Shown piece after piece: positions 63,427-64,000 of a stretch of 64,000 bases of DNA. Both the position numbers and the translations under genes were made by a program. Source of the DNA: Deinandra increscens subsp. villosa (Eukaryota; Streptophyta; Magnoliopsida; Asterales; Asteraceae); NCBI GenBank assembly GCA_039602395.1, contig JBCNJP010000012.1, positions 28,444,454 to 28,508,453 of the forward strand, given 5' to 3'. Each line of letters begins with the position of its first letter. Position 1 is the stretch's first letter. The notes under the pieces are model-generated. The model was not told the DNA's origin. It worked only from the letters and a program-made list of their open reading frames with translations, and searched no databases.

Positions 63427-64000
63427 GTTATTTGAATCTTTTTAGCTAAGGTAGTCTAACTATTAAAATTTACTTTATATATAAAGAAACAAACATCATC
63501 AAACTGTATTTAAGATACAATCATGATTAACCTGAATTACAAACAACCATCTTTTAGTTATAAAATCAAACTAGTATTCTTTTTATTATGCACTAGGTAT
63601 GCATAAAACAATCTCATTTCTGTTGTGATGACTTTCCTTTCCTCTTCTCCATGTAAAAGAAACCAGCCAATGACACTACAGAGAAATGGAATATTCATGA
63701 TGAGTTATTTATGTCATGCGACGAGGACAATCTTTTTGCAGAGGTACACGAGGGGGGAAGTGATATAGCTTCTCAAATGATGCCAAATGAATAAGCTGTA
63801 TTTGTATTTTTACTATGTTTTCATGAATCATTAAGCATGTTTGTCTTGTTTTGATACTATGATGGTTTGAGTTTATTTTTTCCTTTAATAATTATTTATC
63901 ATTTATTATTCTGCTCAAACAGATAATTAAAAAATAGTTATTTTATACAGTTATTCAGATGTCCAAACAAACAGCACATAATGATTCAGCACCTTACTGA
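63427..64000. other. Right flank with a small open stretch and a MITE-like end
   Basis: 63663-63794 is open for 43 codons and stops (contains EKWNIHDELFMSCDEDN); I do not recognise it and it could be another exon relic. From about 63920, TTATACAGTTATTCAGATGT and CCAAACAAACAGC look like the end of a hAT- or Harbinger-type MITE, cut by the window end. Confidence 0.35.

Overview
The window reads as nuclear DNA of a dicot plant, most likely a member of the daisy family (Asteraceae). It is AT-rich, has GT-AG introns, and nested LTR retrotransposons fill most of it. The Asteraceae call is an inference: a large extra ORF in the Copia element resembles, from memory, an ORF common in Asteraceae retrotransposons. 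Only two host genes look intact: a TIC32-like short-chain dehydrogenase (24422-27390, +, 8 exons) and a two-exon hydroxyproline-rich-type protein gene (30781-33787, -). A third host gene, quinolinate synthase, survives only as a broken copy (48660-63426, +).

Layout. 1-9240: degraded sequence, probably the internal part of an old Ty3/Gypsy element, split by a hAT element (725-4164, 8-bp TSD, broken transposase) and a reverse-strand solo LTR (6272-8688, TSD TTATT). 9241-21272: a chain of LTRs (chromovirus-like, Copia, a second chromovirus-like, Athila/Tat-like). 21733-24320: two Mutator-like elements with long TIRs and 9-bp TSDs. 24422-27390: the dehydrogenase gene. 28974-29809: a small retroelement whose two LTRs are inverted yet flanked by a 5-bp TSD. 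30781-33787: the HRGP-type gene. 34550-34882: a MITE. 35352-35851: an assembly gap. 35955-47253: a rearranged Athila/Tat block containing a large inverted repeat, two solo LTRs of one family (TSDs CTATG and AAAAG), a shared LTR with PBS and gag remnant, and a 700-bp direct duplication. 47254-48110: Copia debris and a hairpin MITE.

The youngest and most informative object is a complete 14.1-kb Copia element on the minus strand (49145-63227). By eye its 369-bp LTRs are identical, and the TSD is ACAGT. It sits antisense inside an intron of the quinolinate synthase pseudogene. It encodes a very long Gag with two zinc knuckles, a protease, an integrase-RT-RNase H polyprotein and, after a 2.1-kb spacer, an 1105-codon third ORF of unknown function.

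The spacer is the best candidate for something undescribed. It holds three tandem 90-bp units whose closing stems differ in sequence but keep base pairing, which suggests a structured RNA. It also holds a TATA box, a donor and an acceptor that together look like an internal promoter and 5'-UTR intron for the third ORF. Dense GTTCGG/CCGAAC motifs occur there, in the LTR and in the leader. All functional readings are inferred from sequence alone.
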